DNA of 64,000 nucleotides from Moorella thermoacetica (GCF_001267405.1 NZ_CP012369.1:2274402-2338401), one strand, 5' to 3'; shown: positions 35,452 to 43,829, numbered from the stretch's first letter. Notes: generated from the sequence alone by a model not told the origin. Numbers and translations: made by a program.

Positions 35452-36429
35452 GTGGCTGTAATCGAAGTCCGGAACCTGGTCAAGCGCTTTAATGATCTGG
35501 AAGCCGTAGCCGGGGTCACCTTCAATGTTGAAGAGGGGGAAATCTTCGGCTTCCTGGGGCCCAACGGCGCCGGTAAGTCGACTACCATCAAGATGCTCTG
35601 CACCCTCCTCAAACCCACGGCGGGCCGCCTTACCCTGGCCGGGTTTGACGTAGCCCGTGAGCCCGATGCCGTCCGGCGCTCCATCGGCCTGGTTTTCCAG
35701 GACAACTCCCTGGACGACCGCCTGACGGCAGAAGAAAACCTTTACCTGCACGGCCTCCTCTATGGCCTCAGCCGGGCGGCCATCAAAGAAAGGATAGTAG
35801 AAGTCCTGGCCATGGTCGACCTGGCTGACCGCCGTCGGGACATCGTCCGCACCTTCTCCGGCGGCATGCGCCGGCGGCTGGAGATCGCCCGTGGCCTGTT
35901 GCACCACCCCAGGGTACTCTTCCTGGACGAGCCGACGGTAGGCCTGGACCCCCAGACCCGCAGCGCCATCTGGCAGCACATCCACCGGCTGCGCCGGGAA
36001 AAAAACATTACCATCTTTATGACCACCCACTATATGGATGAAGCAGAAAACTGCGACCGCATCGCCATCATCGACCACGGCCGTATCCAGGCCCTGGACA
36101 CCCCGGACAACCTTAAACGCCAGCTGGGGGGCGACGTGGTCACCCTGACGACCATCGACGATTCCCGGCTGCAGCAGGAGATCGCCGGCCGTTACGGGGT
36201 CAGGGTAATCAAAGACGAGGAGGGCCTGCGCCTCCAGGTTAGTGACGGAGCCACCTTCATCCCCCGGGTGGCCGCCGATTTCGGCGGACAAATTAACAGT
36301 ATATCCTTGCGGCGCCCCACCCTGGACGACGTTTTCTTAAACCTTACGGGCCGGGCCATCCGCGAAGAAAAACCCTCGGCTGCCAGCCTCATGCGTCTGA
36401 ACCGCCGCCACGGCCGCCGGCGCCATTAG
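35452..36429 (+). CDS. ABC transporter ATP-binding protein, DrrA type
   Basis: 325 aa from GTG 35452 (AAGGGAAG upstream). Walker A GPNGAGKST (about residues 38-46), signature FSGGMRRRLEIA (about residues 137-148), Walker B VLFLDEPTVGLD (about residues 157-168), switch His in TTHYMDEAENCD. The long C-terminal domain (GGDVVTLTTIDDSRLQQEIA...RPTLDDVFLNLTGRAIREE) is that of daunorubicin-resistance-type exporters. 19 nt before the permease gene, so they form one exporter. Substrate unknown. The divergent gap with cwlD (35274-35451) must hold both promoters. Confidence 0.95.
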   Translation: MAVIEVRNLVKRFNDLEAVAGVTFNVEEGEIFGFLGPNGAGKSTTIKMLCTLLKPTAGRLTLAGFDVAREPDAVRRSIGLVFQDNSLDDRLTAEENLYLHGLLYGLSRAAIKERIVEVLAMVDLADRRRDIVRTFSGGMRRRLEIARGLLHHPRVLFLDEPTVGLDPQTRSAIWQHIHRLRREKNITIFMTTHYMDEAENCDRIAIIDHGRIQALDTPDNLKRQLGGDVVTLTTIDDSRLQQEIAGRYGVRVIKDEEGLRLQVSDGATFIPRVAADFGGQINSISLRRPTLDDVFLNLTGRAIREEKPSAASLMRLNRRHGRRRH

Positions 36430-36448
36430 GAAGAAGGAGGAAAATTCT

Positions 36449-37243
36449 ATGCAACCTGCCCTGCGGGCCATCTACACCATCTGGTACCGGGAGTTTATCC
36501 GCTTCATCCGGGAGCGCAGCCGCCTCATTGGCATGATCGGCCAACCCCTCCTTTACCTGCTCATCGTCGGCCAGGGAATCTCGGCGGCCATGGGTTTCCG
36601 GGGTGTACCGGCCAATATCCCTGTAAATTACGTCCAGTTCATGTATCCCGGCATCCTGGGGATGTCCGTCCTTTTTACCTCCATCTTCTCCGGTGTCTCC
36701 ATCATCTGGGACCGGGAATTCGGTTTCCTCAAGGAAGTCCTGGTAGCGCCGGTACCCCGCTGGGCCACGGCCCTGGGTAAGGCCCTGGGAGGCAGTACCG
36801 TGGCCATCGTCCAGGCTGCCATCATGCTCTTCCTGGCACCTTTTGTTAAAGTATCCCTGACCCCCCTGATGATCTTACAGCTCCTGGGAACCCTGTTCCT
36901 TATTTCCCTGGCCCTGACCTTCTTCGGTATTGCCATCGCCAGCCGTATGGAAACCATGGAGGGCTTCCAGATGATCATGAACTTCCTGATCATGCCCCTC
37001 TTTTTCTTAAGCGGCGCCATCTTCCCTATGACCAATTTGCCCGGCTGGATGAATTTCCTGATGAAAATCGACCCCCTGACCTACGGCGTTGACGCCCTGC
37101 GCCGCCTCATCTACGCCGGTGCCGACCCCCGGGTACTGGAGTTCCTGGTCCACTACAGCCTGGGCTTCGACCTAACCGTTATCACCGCGATGGTCCTGAT
37201 TCTGGGCTTCCTCGGCTCCTGGTCCTTCAGCCGCCAGGAATAG
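36449..37243 (+). CDS. ABC-2 type transporter permease, DrrB type
   Basis: 264 aa with six predicted transmembrane segments (for example PLLYLLIVGQGISAAMGF, GILGMSVLFTSIFSGVSIIW, LTFFGIAIASRMETMEG and ALRRLIYAGADP near the end). The EFGFLKEVLVAPVPRW motif after the second segment and the FLIMPLFFLSGAIFPMTNLP segment are hallmarks of the DrrB/NodJ permease family. AAGAAGGAGG precedes ATG 36449. Works with the ATPase upstream for export of a hydrophobic compound or lipid. Confidence 0.93.
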   Translation: MQPALRAIYTIWYREFIRFIRERSRLIGMIGQPLLYLLIVGQGISAAMGFRGVPANIPVNYVQFMYPGILGMSVLFTSIFSGVSIIWDREFGFLKEVLVAPVPRWATALGKALGGSTVAIVQAAIMLFLAPFVKVSLTPLMILQLLGTLFLISLALTFFGIAIASRMETMEGFQMIMNFLIMPLFFLSGAIFPMTNLPGWMNFLMKIDPLTYGVDALRRLIYAGADPRVLEFLVHYSLGFDLTVITAMVLILGFLGSWSFSRQE

Positions 37244-37272
37244 AGCAAATAGGACACTCCTGCACCACCCAT

Positions 37273-37300
37273 AAAAAAACCGCCCCCTGGGTGAGGGGGC
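37273..37300 (-). terminator. Terminator after glnA
   Basis: Minus strand GCCCCCT (37300-37294), 5-nt loop, AGGGGGC (37288-37282), then GGTTTTTTTA. It lies 22 nt past the glnA stop and also separates it from the convergent ABC genes. Confidence 0.85.
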
Positions 37301-37321
37301 AGGCAGTGCTGGTCTTCAGGT

Positions 37322-38749
37322 TTAAACATCATAATACAAAACGAACTCATAGGGATGGGGACGCAGCTTGATCTGGTTGATCTCCCGCTTTTGCTTGTAT
37401 TCAATCCAGGCGTTGATGAGGTCCTCGTCGAAGACGCCTCCCTGAAGCAGGAACTCGTGGTCTTTTTCCAGGGCGGCGATGGCTTCCTCCAGGGAGTCGG
37501 GCAGGGACTTCACCCTGGCCGCTTCTTCCGGCGGCAGGTCATAGATATCTTTATCCAGGGGCTCGCCGGGGTGGATCTTGTTCTTAATACCGTCCAGGCC
37601 GGCCATTAACAGGGCGGCAAAGGCCAGGTACGGGTTGCAGGAAGGATCGGGCGGCCGGTATTCGATCCTCTTGGCGGCCGGGCTGCTGGAGTACATGGGA
37701 ATGCGGATGGCCGCGCTGCGGTTACGCTGGGAGTAAACCAGGTTGACGGGGGCTTCAAAGCCGGGCACCAATCGTTTGAAGGAGTTGGTGGTCGGGCTGC
37801 AGAAGGCCGTCAGGACGGGGGCGTGTTTTAACAAACCGCCGATATAATACAGGGCCAGTTCGCTAAGCCCCGCATAACCATTGGCATCGTAGAAGAGGGG
37901 TTCGTTACCCTTCCACAGGCTCTGGTGGACGTGCATGCCCGAGCCGTTGTCCTGGAAAACCGGTTTGGGCATGAAGGTAGCCGTCTTATTATGCTTGATG
38001 GCCACATTCTTGACCACATATTTGAACATCATCAGCTGGTCGGCCATCCGGGTCAGGGGGGCGTACTTCATATCGATCTCGCCCTGGCCGGCAGTAGCCA
38101 CCTCGTGGTGATGGGCTTCCACGGCGATGCCCATCTGCTTCAGCAGCAGGACCATCTCCGTCCGCAAGTTTTGCAGGGTGTCGGTAGGTGGTACCGGGAA
38201 ATAACCTTCTTTATAGCGCGGCCGGTAGCCGAGGTTGGGATGACCGTTCATTTCCACGCCCGAGTTCCAGAAGCCTTCATCAGAATCCAGGAAATAGTAA
38301 CCAGCGTACTGGCTCTGGTCAAAGCGGACATGATCGAGGATAAAGAACTCGGCCTCGGGTCCCCAGTAACTGGTATCGGCAATGCCGGTCTCCTTTAGAT
38401 AGGCTTCAGCCTTTTTGGCCACAAACCGGGGATCGCGGTTGTAATTCTGCCCGGTCATAGGGTCGTAGACATTGCATACCAGGCTGAGGGTGGGCACATC
38501 ACAGAAGGGATCGATAAAGGCGGTATCGGGGTCGGGAACTAAGATCATATCGCTCTCGTTAATGGTTTTAAAACCGCGAATGCTGGAGCCGTCAAAACCC
38601 ACGCCGCTGGTAAAAGCGCCTTCATCGAATTCGTCTAAGGGCACACTGAAGTGCTGCCAGGTCCCTGGCAGGTCGATAAATTTGAGATCGACCATCTGGA
38701 TATTGTTCTTTCGGGCCATCTCAAGTACTTCGCCTGGTGTCTTACTCAT
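37322..38749 (-). CDS. glnA: Glutamine synthetase, type I
   Basis: 475 aa, the length of GSI-beta rather than the ~444-aa GSI-alpha usual in Bacillus. [23 protein letters not shown] (about residue 46), [10 protein letters not shown] (about residue 128), [18 protein letters not shown] (about residue 208), [14 protein letters not shown] (about residue 265) and NRSAAIRIP (about residue 340) are the metal, ammonium and glutamate sites. DIYDLPPEE near residue 400 carries a Tyr at the adenylylation position of GSI-beta. It makes glutamine from glutamate, ammonia and ATP. GAAAGGAG precedes ATG 38749. Controlled by the leader at 38757-39086. Confidence 0.96.
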   Translation of the reverse strand: MSKTPGEVLEMARKNNIQMVDLKFIDLPGTWQHFSVPLDEFDEGAFTSGVGFDGSSIRGFKTINESDMILVPDPDTAFIDPFCDVPTLSLVCNVYDPMTGQNYNRDPRFVAKKAEAYLKETGIADTSYWGPEAEFFILDHVRFDQSQYAGYYFLDSDEGFWNSGVEMNGHPNLGYRPRYKEGYFPVPPTDTLQNLRTEMVLLLKQMGIAVEAHHHEVATAGQGEIDMKYAPLTRMADQLMMFKYVVKNVAIKHNKTATFMPKPVFQDNGSGMHVHQSLWKGNEPLFYDANGYAGLSELALYYIGGLLKHAPVLTAFCSPTTNSFKRLVPGFEAPVNLVYSQRNRSAAIRIPMYSSSPAAKRIEYRPPDPSCNPYLAFAALLMAGLDGIKNKIHPGEPLDKDIYDLPPEEAARVKSLPDSLEEAIAALEKDHEFLLQGGVFDEDLINAWIEYKQKREINQIKLRPHPYEFVLYYDV

Positions 38750-38756
38750 GCCGGTA

Positions 38757-38940
38757 ACTCCTTTCCCGTGAGATCAAATTAAACTTTGGTAGCCCAAATC
38801 TAGGAGCAACAGGTACGGCTTTTTAAATAGCCTGCCGGTTGCTATTTTGGAGCCTCCTGCTGGTGTCGCATTAACGATACGGAGGTCTTGTTCTAAAATC
38901 GCTACCCAGGAACGCTACTATCCACCTCCTCCAGCAGGCC
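38757..38940 (-). other. Structured 5' leader segment between terminator and glnA
   Basis: After the terminator the minus strand reads CCTGCTGG (38937-38930) and much later CCAGCAGG (38862-38855), an exact 8-bp pair; inside it GGAGGT (38928-38923) pairs with ACCTCC (38886-38881). Further down AATAGC/GCTATT (about 38842-38825) forms another hairpin. No known riboswitch, T-box consensus or open frame was recognised. Confidence 0.45.
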
Positions 38941-38944
38941 TAAA

Positions 38945-38993
38945 TTAAAAAATAAAAGACGCCAACCAGGGGGTGTTATACCCCCGGGGCGTC
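38945..38993 (-). terminator. Regulated terminator in the glnA leader
   Basis: Minus strand GACGCC (38993-38988) pairs with GGCGTC (38963-38958), with an inner GGGGGT/ACCCCC stem, followed by TTTTATTTTTT. Its 5' arm overlaps the second hexaloop hairpin (38987-39000), so the two structures exclude each other. Confidence 0.8.
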
Positions 38994-39054
38994 TTTGCCC
39001 TTACAGACACTCATTGCCTTATTCAATTACAACTCAGCCGGACATCTTTGTCCG
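38987..39054 (-). ncRNA. Putative ANTAR-type antitermination element of glnA
   Basis: Two hairpins with six-base loops of the AnnGnn form. P1: CGGAC AAAGAT GTCCG (39054-39039). P2: GGGC AAAGAC GCCC (39000-38987). Both loops have A1 and G4, which ANTAR-domain proteins recognise. P2 shares bases with the terminator's left arm. The 38-nt linker contains a small 5-bp stem. No ANTAR protein gene lies in the window. Confidence 0.65.
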
Positions 39055-39060
39055 TTTATT

Positions 39061-39086
39061 ATAATATACCACCCCGCTGGTTTTGG
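39061..39086 (-). promoter_or_regulatory. Promoter of the glnA leader
   Basis: Minus strand TTGCCA at about 39088-39083, 17-nt spacer, then TATTAT near 39065-39060. Transcription would start about 39052, just before hairpin P1, giving a ~300-nt leader to glnA. Confidence 0.6.
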
Positions 39087-39152
39087 CAAGTAGAAAATTA
39101 AACCCGGTTTATTCGTTCGTTTCCCTTTAAGATACTATTTCCAGGCCAATCC

Positions 39153-40880
39153 TTATTTGGTCAATTCCCGGCTGAAAGCTACTTTGAACTCCCGGGGCTG
39201 GTCCAGGCGCACCAATTCCAGGCTCAGGCGGTCCAGGGTGGCAGGTGTTGGCCGGCCTTCTTCATCCCAGCCGCGACGGCGGTAATAGGCCGTAACCAGG
39301 CGTGGTAATTCAGTAAGGGGTCCGGCTGTAATCTCGCCTGCCTCGACACCCTCCCGCAGGAAACGCTCCGGCAGGGTATCGGCTTCCCGGCCCAGGCCTT
39401 CCCGCAGGTTAAAGGCCCGCTCCATGGTCAAGCTTCGTTCAGCCGCCCCCTTTAGGTCCTCCGGAGTTACCTCCGTACCTGTTACTGCCGTCATCATCTC
39501 AGCCATCTGTTCCAGGCTCAACCACCCGCCCAAGTAGGCAAAGAGGCAACCGACGCCTGTTTCCAGGGCTACCGTCGTTTCCTGGATGCGGCTTACCTGG
39601 CCCACCAGGTCTTCCCCTTCCCGGTCGGCGGCGAAGAGGCCGGCATGGAGGGCCTTGCCGTAGCAGTAACTACCCCCCAAGGCCGACACCACCATCCCCA
39701 GGCCGTGAAGGGGTCGCACCCTGGGGTCATAACCCGGCATCTCAATACCCTTGATGGTCATGGCGTATTCCCGGGCACCGGAACCAATATATGCCGCCAT
39801 ACGGTCCACGCCTTCCGCGAGAAGATCGCCGATACCGGCCCGGTAGGCTATCATGCGAATTAGCTCCATAGTGGCCTCCGGTCGCTCCCAGCCCAGGTCG
39901 AAGCCCTCCGCTTGCAGCAACCCCCTCTGCCGGAGCTCGTAGGCGAAGGCTATGCTGCCGCCGGTCGAGACCGTATCCAGGCCCAGGTCGTTACAGCGTT
40001 CATTGGCCATGGTCACCAGGTCGGGATCCAGGTGGCCCGGGTTGGCCCCCAGGGCCCAGTAAGTCTGGAACTCCGGCCCCTTGCGTTCCAGCAACCGCGG
40101 CAGATCGACCGGGTCGATATCCGCTTTCCAGGCCCCCTGGAAGTTACGGGTAGGTAGAATAGCCCCCTTCAGGGCTCCCGGCAAAGGCGCCCGGTGGTCC
40201 CGGCGTTCGACCAATTCCGCCTGACGGACCAGGATGCGCGACCAGAGGTCTTGCCTGGCTACCGGAACATCGGGTTCTGCTTCCACCACCAGGGCCTTGA
40301 GCCTTTTCGCCCCCATGACGGTGCCCACGCCCCCGCGGGCCGCCGTGCTATGGTCGCTAATAATGCTGGCGTAACGCACCAGATTTTCCCCGGCCGGGCC
40401 GATACAGGCCACCCGGGCCCCCTGGCCGTGGCGTCGGCGCAGTTCGGCCCGGGTATCCCCTGTACCCTTGCCCCAGAGGTCCCGGGCCGGCCGCAACTCC
40501 ACCCGTCCCCGGGGACCCAGGTAGAGGTACACCGGTTCCTCCGCGCGGCCCGTCAGGAACAGCATCTCGTACCCCGCGCCGTGGAGCCAGGCGCCGAAAT
40601 CGCTCCCGCCCACCGAGCGGAAAAAGCCGCCACTCAAAGGGCTTTTTGTTACCACCAGCCAGCGATTGACTCCCCTGGCCCCGCTGCCGGCCAGGGGCCC
40701 GGCAACAAAGATTAAAATATTCTCCGGGCCCAGAGGGTCTACCCCGGCGGTCCCTTCGCCGTAAAGGTAACGTGCTGCCAGGGGGCGGCCGCCGATAAAG
40801 TCCCGGCAGACCCGTGCCGGGATTTCTTCCTGGCGGATATTGCCGTCGCTTAAACTTACCCGTAAAATTTGCCGCTCCAT
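39153..40880 (-). CDS. Aldehyde ferredoxin oxidoreductase family protein lacking the CxxC cluster motif
   Basis: 575 aa from ATG 40880 (GTG 40889 possible). N-terminal AOR domain: YLYGEGTAGVDPLGPENILIF, GPLAGSGARGVNRWLVVTKSPLSGGFF, and the pterin-region SDHSTAARGGVGTVMGAKRLKALVV. The C-terminal domains follow (NERCNDLGLDTVSTGG at about 293-308). Canonical AORs have a Cys-x2-Cys-x3-Cys between TRNFQ and GPE(Y/F); here TRNFQ (244-248) runs to GPEFQTYWALG (268-278) in 19 residues with no Cys. The last conserved Cys region (VGCLFAYLGG) persists. It may bind the pterin without the [4Fe-4S] cluster. Confidence 0.88.
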   Translation of the reverse strand: MERQILRVSLSDGNIRQEEIPARVCRDFIGGRPLAARYLYGEGTAGVDPLGPENILIFVAGPLAGSGARGVNRWLVVTKSPLSGGFFRSVGGSDFGAWLHGAGYEMLFLTGRAEEPVYLYLGPRGRVELRPARDLWGKGTGDTRAELRRRHGQGARVACIGPAGENLVRYASIISDHSTAARGGVGTVMGAKRLKALVVEAEPDVPVARQDLWSRILVRQAELVERRDHRAPLPGALKGAILPTRNFQGAWKADIDPVDLPRLLERKGPEFQTYWALGANPGHLDPDLVTMANERCNDLGLDTVSTGGSIAFAYELRQRGLLQAEGFDLGWERPEATMELIRMIAYRAGIGDLLAEGVDRMAAYIGSGAREYAMTIKGIEMPGYDPRVRPLHGLGMVVSALGGSYCYGKALHAGLFAADREGEDLVGQVSRIQETTVALETGVGCLFAYLGGWLSLEQMAEMMTAVTGTEVTPEDLKGAAERSLTMERAFNLREGLGREADTLPERFLREGVEAGEITAGPLTELPRLVTAYYRRRGWDEEGRPTPATLDRLSLELVRLDQPREFKVAFSRELTK

Positions 40881-40932
40881 CAAAAACACCCCGCCAATAC
40901 TTTTCCTTTAGTATCGGCAGGGTGCTGCCGGC

Positions 40933-41586
40933 CTATTCTCTATCCAGCAACACGACCCGGGCCGGGGACGCTTCGGCTCCCAGGAGGCGCAGGGGCAGGG
41001 CCAGCATCTGATAAGCGCCGGGAGGCACCTCTCTCAGTCTGAGGCCCTCAATGATAATGATCCCTCGCTCCAACAAAGTCCGGTGGGTCGGGTAATCAGG
41101 CTGGTCCCGCTCCATCCCCAGGGCATCCAGGCCGACTCCGCGAACCCCTGCTTTAGCCAGGTGGGCAGCGGCCCCGGCATCCAGGTAGATAAAGTCGACT
41201 TCATTGCCGGCAGCCCAGGAGTTTTTAGTTTTCAACAGAATAAAATCGCCAATCCGGACCGGCTGGCCCGCCAGATCCCCGGCCGTAATGCGGTCGTTGA
41301 CTGCCGTCAGGTCCAGCACCCGGCAGGAGCCGATTAAATACGACAGGTCCAGGTCGGCGGTGGTGCCCCCGCCCGGGATCACATGGGCGGGAGCATCGAT
41401 ATGGGTGCCGGTGTGGGTATCCAGGAGCCAGCGCGTTTCCCGCACGCCGTTTTCATAGTTACGAGTTATTTCCGTTTGCGGTTGCTTTTCCGCCCTGTTT
41501 TTGTAGACCGGCATACCGGGGTATATGGGCATGGATATGTCGTAGATCCGCAAGTTTTTCACCTTAAGAAATCGATTCTGCTCCAT
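40933..41586 (-). CDS. Cyclase family protein (kynurenine formamidase-like)
   Basis: 217 aa from ATG 41586 (GGGAGG just upstream). The family motif HTGTHIDAPAHVIPGGG (about residues 66-82) carries the zinc/manganese ligands; the YDISMPIYPGMPVYKNRAE start and GLDALGMERDQPDYPTHRTLL toward the end complete the match. Members hydrolyse N-formylkynurenine, isatin or related cyclic amides, but many are uncharacterised. It is 52 nt upstream of the AOR-like gene and downstream of zwf. Confidence 0.9.
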   Translation of the reverse strand: MEQNRFLKVKNLRIYDISMPIYPGMPVYKNRAEKQPQTEITRNYENGVRETRWLLDTHTGTHIDAPAHVIPGGGTTADLDLSYLIGSCRVLDLTAVNDRITAGDLAGQPVRIGDFILLKTKNSWAAGNEVDFIYLDAGAAAHLAKAGVRGVGLDALGMERDQPDYPTHRTLLERGIIIIEGLRLREVPPGAYQMLALPLRLLGAEASPARVVLLDRE

Positions 41587-41644
41587 TTTCCTCCCACCAG
41601 CGGCGAGCATCGCAAATTAATAGTCTCTGGGCCGCTGGCGGCCC

Positions 41645-43078
41645 CTACTGGCCGGCGGCGTAATTGGGAAATTGCGGCTGCCCCTGAGCCGCCCACGCGG
41701 CCGATATGGGATCGACAAACTTCCAGGCCGCCTCCACCTCATCCCAGCGGGTGAAAAGGGTAGGGTCCCCCCGCATTACATCATAAAGCAGGCGCTCATA
41801 GGCCTCGGGGGAATTAACCCCCACCTCACAATTCTGGCAAAAATCCAGGCGGATGGGTACGATGTAATTATTATTCCCCGGCCGCTTGGCATTGAGCTGA
41901 ACGTAGACGCCTTCCAGGGGCTGGACGCGGATGACCAGGAGATTGGGGCGTAATTCACCGTATTCCTTAAAATACAGGATATCCGGCAGGGATTTAAACT
42001 GGAGGATAATTTCCGTCACTTTAAGCGGCAGGCGCTTGCCCGTACGCAGGTAAAAGGGCACGCCGGCCCAGCGGAAGTTATCTATGAAAAGCTTTAAAGC
42101 GACAAACGTTTCCGTCGTGGAATCAGGGGCCACTTCCTTTTCCTGGCGGTAAGGCGGCACCATCTGCCCATCTATCTCCCCGGCACCGTACTGGCCGCGG
42201 ATGGCGTTCTTGCTGACTGCCGCCGCATCCAGGGGTTTCAAAGAACGTAGCACCTTTACCTTTTCATCGCGAATAGCTTCAGTGGCCAGGCTGGCCGGTG
42301 GTTCCATGGCCACCAAAGTCACCAGTTGCAGGAGGTGGTTCTGGACCATGTCCCGCAGCGCCCCGGCGCGGTCGTAGTAGCCGCCCCGGTTCTCCACACC
42401 CACCGTTTCCGCCGAAGTAATTTGGACGTGGTCGATATATTTATTATTCCAGACCGGTTCAAAAAAAGTATTGGCAAAGCGGATGACCATGATGTTCTGG
42501 ATCATTTCTTTCCCCAGGTAATGGTCAATGCGGTAAATCTCTTCTTCGCTGAAAGCCTCCCGCAGCTGGCGGTTTAATTCTGTCGCCGAAGGCAGGTCAT
42601 GGCCGAAGGGTTTCTCAATAACGACCCGCTGCCAGCCCCGCGCTGGTACCAGGCCTGTTTCCTTTAAGCTCCGGATTACGGGGCCAAAGTGTTCCGGGGC
42701 CACGGCCAGGTAAAAAATGCGGTTGCCCCGGGAGCCCGCCGCCTCCTCCAGTTCCACCAGGAACTGTCCCAGGCGGGTATATCCCTCCGGGTCATAAATG
42801 TCGGTTCGGAAATAGTGCAAACGGGTGGCAAAGGGCTCAAAATAGGCGTCCAGGGAAGCGGCGCGGCGGGAAAAGGTCTCCAGGGACGGCAGTAATATCT
42901 CCTGCCGGAAGCTATCCCGGGTAAAACCGCACCGGCCCACAGCTATTACCCCAAGAGCCGGCGGCAGGAAACCATCGACAAAAAGGTTGAATAAAGCCGG
43001 GTAAAGCTTGCGCCGGGCGAGGTCCCCCGTGCCGCCAAAGATCACCAGCAAGCTGTTGTCCAACCGATCCGGGGCCAT
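41645..43078 (-). CDS. zwf: Glucose-6-phosphate dehydrogenase
   Basis: 477 aa, normal length. NADP-binding FGGTGDLARRKLYPALFNLF (about residues 13-32), VIEKPFGHDLPSATELNRQL and the substrate site RIDHYLGKEMIQNIMVIRF (about residues 183-201, catalytic His and Lys) are present. It oxidises glucose-6-P to 6-phosphogluconolactone with NADP. No pgl or gnd lies beside it; the downstream neighbours are the cyclase and AOR-like genes, which do not belong to that pathway. Confidence 0.96.
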   Translation of the reverse strand: MAPDRLDNSLLVIFGGTGDLARRKLYPALFNLFVDGFLPPALGVIAVGRCGFTRDSFRQEILLPSLETFSRRAASLDAYFEPFATRLHYFRTDIYDPEGYTRLGQFLVELEEAAGSRGNRIFYLAVAPEHFGPVIRSLKETGLVPARGWQRVVIEKPFGHDLPSATELNRQLREAFSEEEIYRIDHYLGKEMIQNIMVIRFANTFFEPVWNNKYIDHVQITSAETVGVENRGGYYDRAGALRDMVQNHLLQLVTLVAMEPPASLATEAIRDEKVKVLRSLKPLDAAAVSKNAIRGQYGAGEIDGQMVPPYRQEKEVAPDSTTETFVALKLFIDNFRWAGVPFYLRTGKRLPLKVTEIILQFKSLPDILYFKEYGELRPNLLVIRVQPLEGVYVQLNAKRPGNNNYIVPIRLDFCQNCEVGVNSPEAYERLLYDVMRGDPTLFTRWDEVEAAWKFVDPISAAWAAQGQPQFPNYAAGQ

Positions 43079-43197
43079 AATATCCGCCTTTCCACCAATT
43101 TCCCTACTATTTTGTGCTCCAGGCCTGGTTTTTATTTTTTATTGATAGAATCAAAAGGAGCCCGCTAAAACAGCGGACTCCTATACGTTGATTTTTT

Positions 43198-43272
43198 TGG
43201 AGCGGAAAACGGGATTCGAACCCGCGACCCTCGGCTTGGGAAGCCAATGCTCTACCACTGAGCTACTTCCGC
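43198..43272 (-). tRNA. tRNA-Gly (anticodon CCC)
   Basis: Cloverleaf on the minus strand with acceptor GCGGAAG, D-arm AGCTCAGTGGTAGAGC, anticodon loop TTCCCAA, T-arm GGGTTCGAATCCC and an encoded CCA at the 3' end. Convergent-side neighbour of zwf. Confidence 0.95.
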
Positions 43273-43311
43273 TTGTGGATTTTATTTTACTCCTTTCCTT
43301 TTCTTTTGTCA

Positions 43312-43447
43312 AGTTAATAACGGCTCTATGTCACCGGACAGTGATATTGTCACCCTGTAAGCGGACTGAGAAAATGTCACTATGAGTAATCTCTTACCCG
43401 CCAGTCAAGGGGGGTGACATTTTCTCTGTCCCTTGACAGTTAATAAC
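43312..43447. mobile_element. Possible relic of transposon ends flanked by 10-bp direct repeats
   Basis: AGTTAATAAC occurs at 43312-43321 and 43438-43447. Between them are three copies of a 19-bp motif: GGACAGTGATATTGTCACC (43336-43354), GGACTGAGAAAATGTCACT (43363-43381) and, on the minus strand, GGACAGAGAAAATGTCACC (43431-43413). The last two form a 13-bp perfect inverted repeat. No transposase remains. Multiple terminal repeats of this kind are seen in IS21-like ends. Confidence 0.45.
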
Positions 43448-43539
43448 CATCTGGCTTGTCAAGCATCGACGAAAATGACCGCTAAAACCCATCTGGGCGT
43501 CTGCCAGGGAAGTGGCAAAATCAGGCCTGCAAATTTTCC

Positions 43540-43568
43540 TTGACAGAGGCAGTATAACCGTATATGAT
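43540..43568 (+). promoter_or_regulatory. Promoter of the tRNA-Lys-Glu-Asp cluster
   Basis: TTGACA (43540-43545), 17-nt spacer, TATGAT (43563-43568), starting just 10 nt before tRNA-Lys. A near-consensus stable-RNA promoter. Confidence 0.88.
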
Positions 43569-43578
43569 AAAAAACTGT

Positions 43579-43654
43579 GGGCCATTAGCTCAGGCGGTAG
43601 AGCACCTGACTTTTAATCAGGGTGTCGGTGGTTCGAATCCACCATGGCTCACCA
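43579..43654 (+). tRNA. tRNA-Lys (anticodon TTT)
   Basis: Acceptor GGGCCAT pairs with ATGGCTC; D-arm AGCTCAGGCGGTAGAGC; anticodon stem CCTGA/TCAGG with loop CTTTTAA; T-arm GGTGGTTCGAATCCACC; CCA encoded. Confidence 0.96.
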
Positions 43655-43661
43655 AACATAC

Positions 43662-43736
43662 GGCCCGTTGGTCAAGAGGTTAAGACACGAGCCTTTCACG
43701 CTCGTAACGGGGGTTCGATTCCCCCACGGGTCACCA
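43662..43736 (+). tRNA. tRNA-Glu (anticodon TTC)
   Basis: Acceptor GGCCCGT pairs with ACGGGTC; anticodon stem CGAGC/GCTCG with loop CTTTCAC; T-arm GGGGGTTCGATTCCCCC; CCA encoded. 7 nt after tRNA-Lys. Confidence 0.96.
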
Positions 43737-43741
43737 ATTCT

Positions 43742-43818
43742 GGAGCCGTAGTGTAGTGGTCTAACATGTCGGCCTGTCACGCCGAAGATCGCGGGTTCAA
43801 CTCCCGTCGGCTCCGCCA
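43742..43818 (+). tRNA. tRNA-Asp (anticodon GTC)
   Basis: Acceptor GGAGCCG pairs with CGGCTCC; anticodon loop CTGTCAC; T-arm CGGGTTCAACTCCCG; CCA encoded. 5 nt after tRNA-Glu. Confidence 0.96.
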
Positions 43819-43829
43819 GGAAAGCCAAA

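Noticed and set aside
38820-39054. T-box or known glutamine riboswitch in the glnA leader
   Set aside because: No T-box AGGGTGGNACCGCG-like sequence and no recognisable glutamine aptamer core; the paired AnnGnn loops fit ANTAR antitermination better.
41627-41645. GGGCCGC/GCGGCCC hairpin after zwf as a terminator
   Set aside because: There is no U-tract after it and the cyclase gene follows within 60 nt, so read-through is likely.
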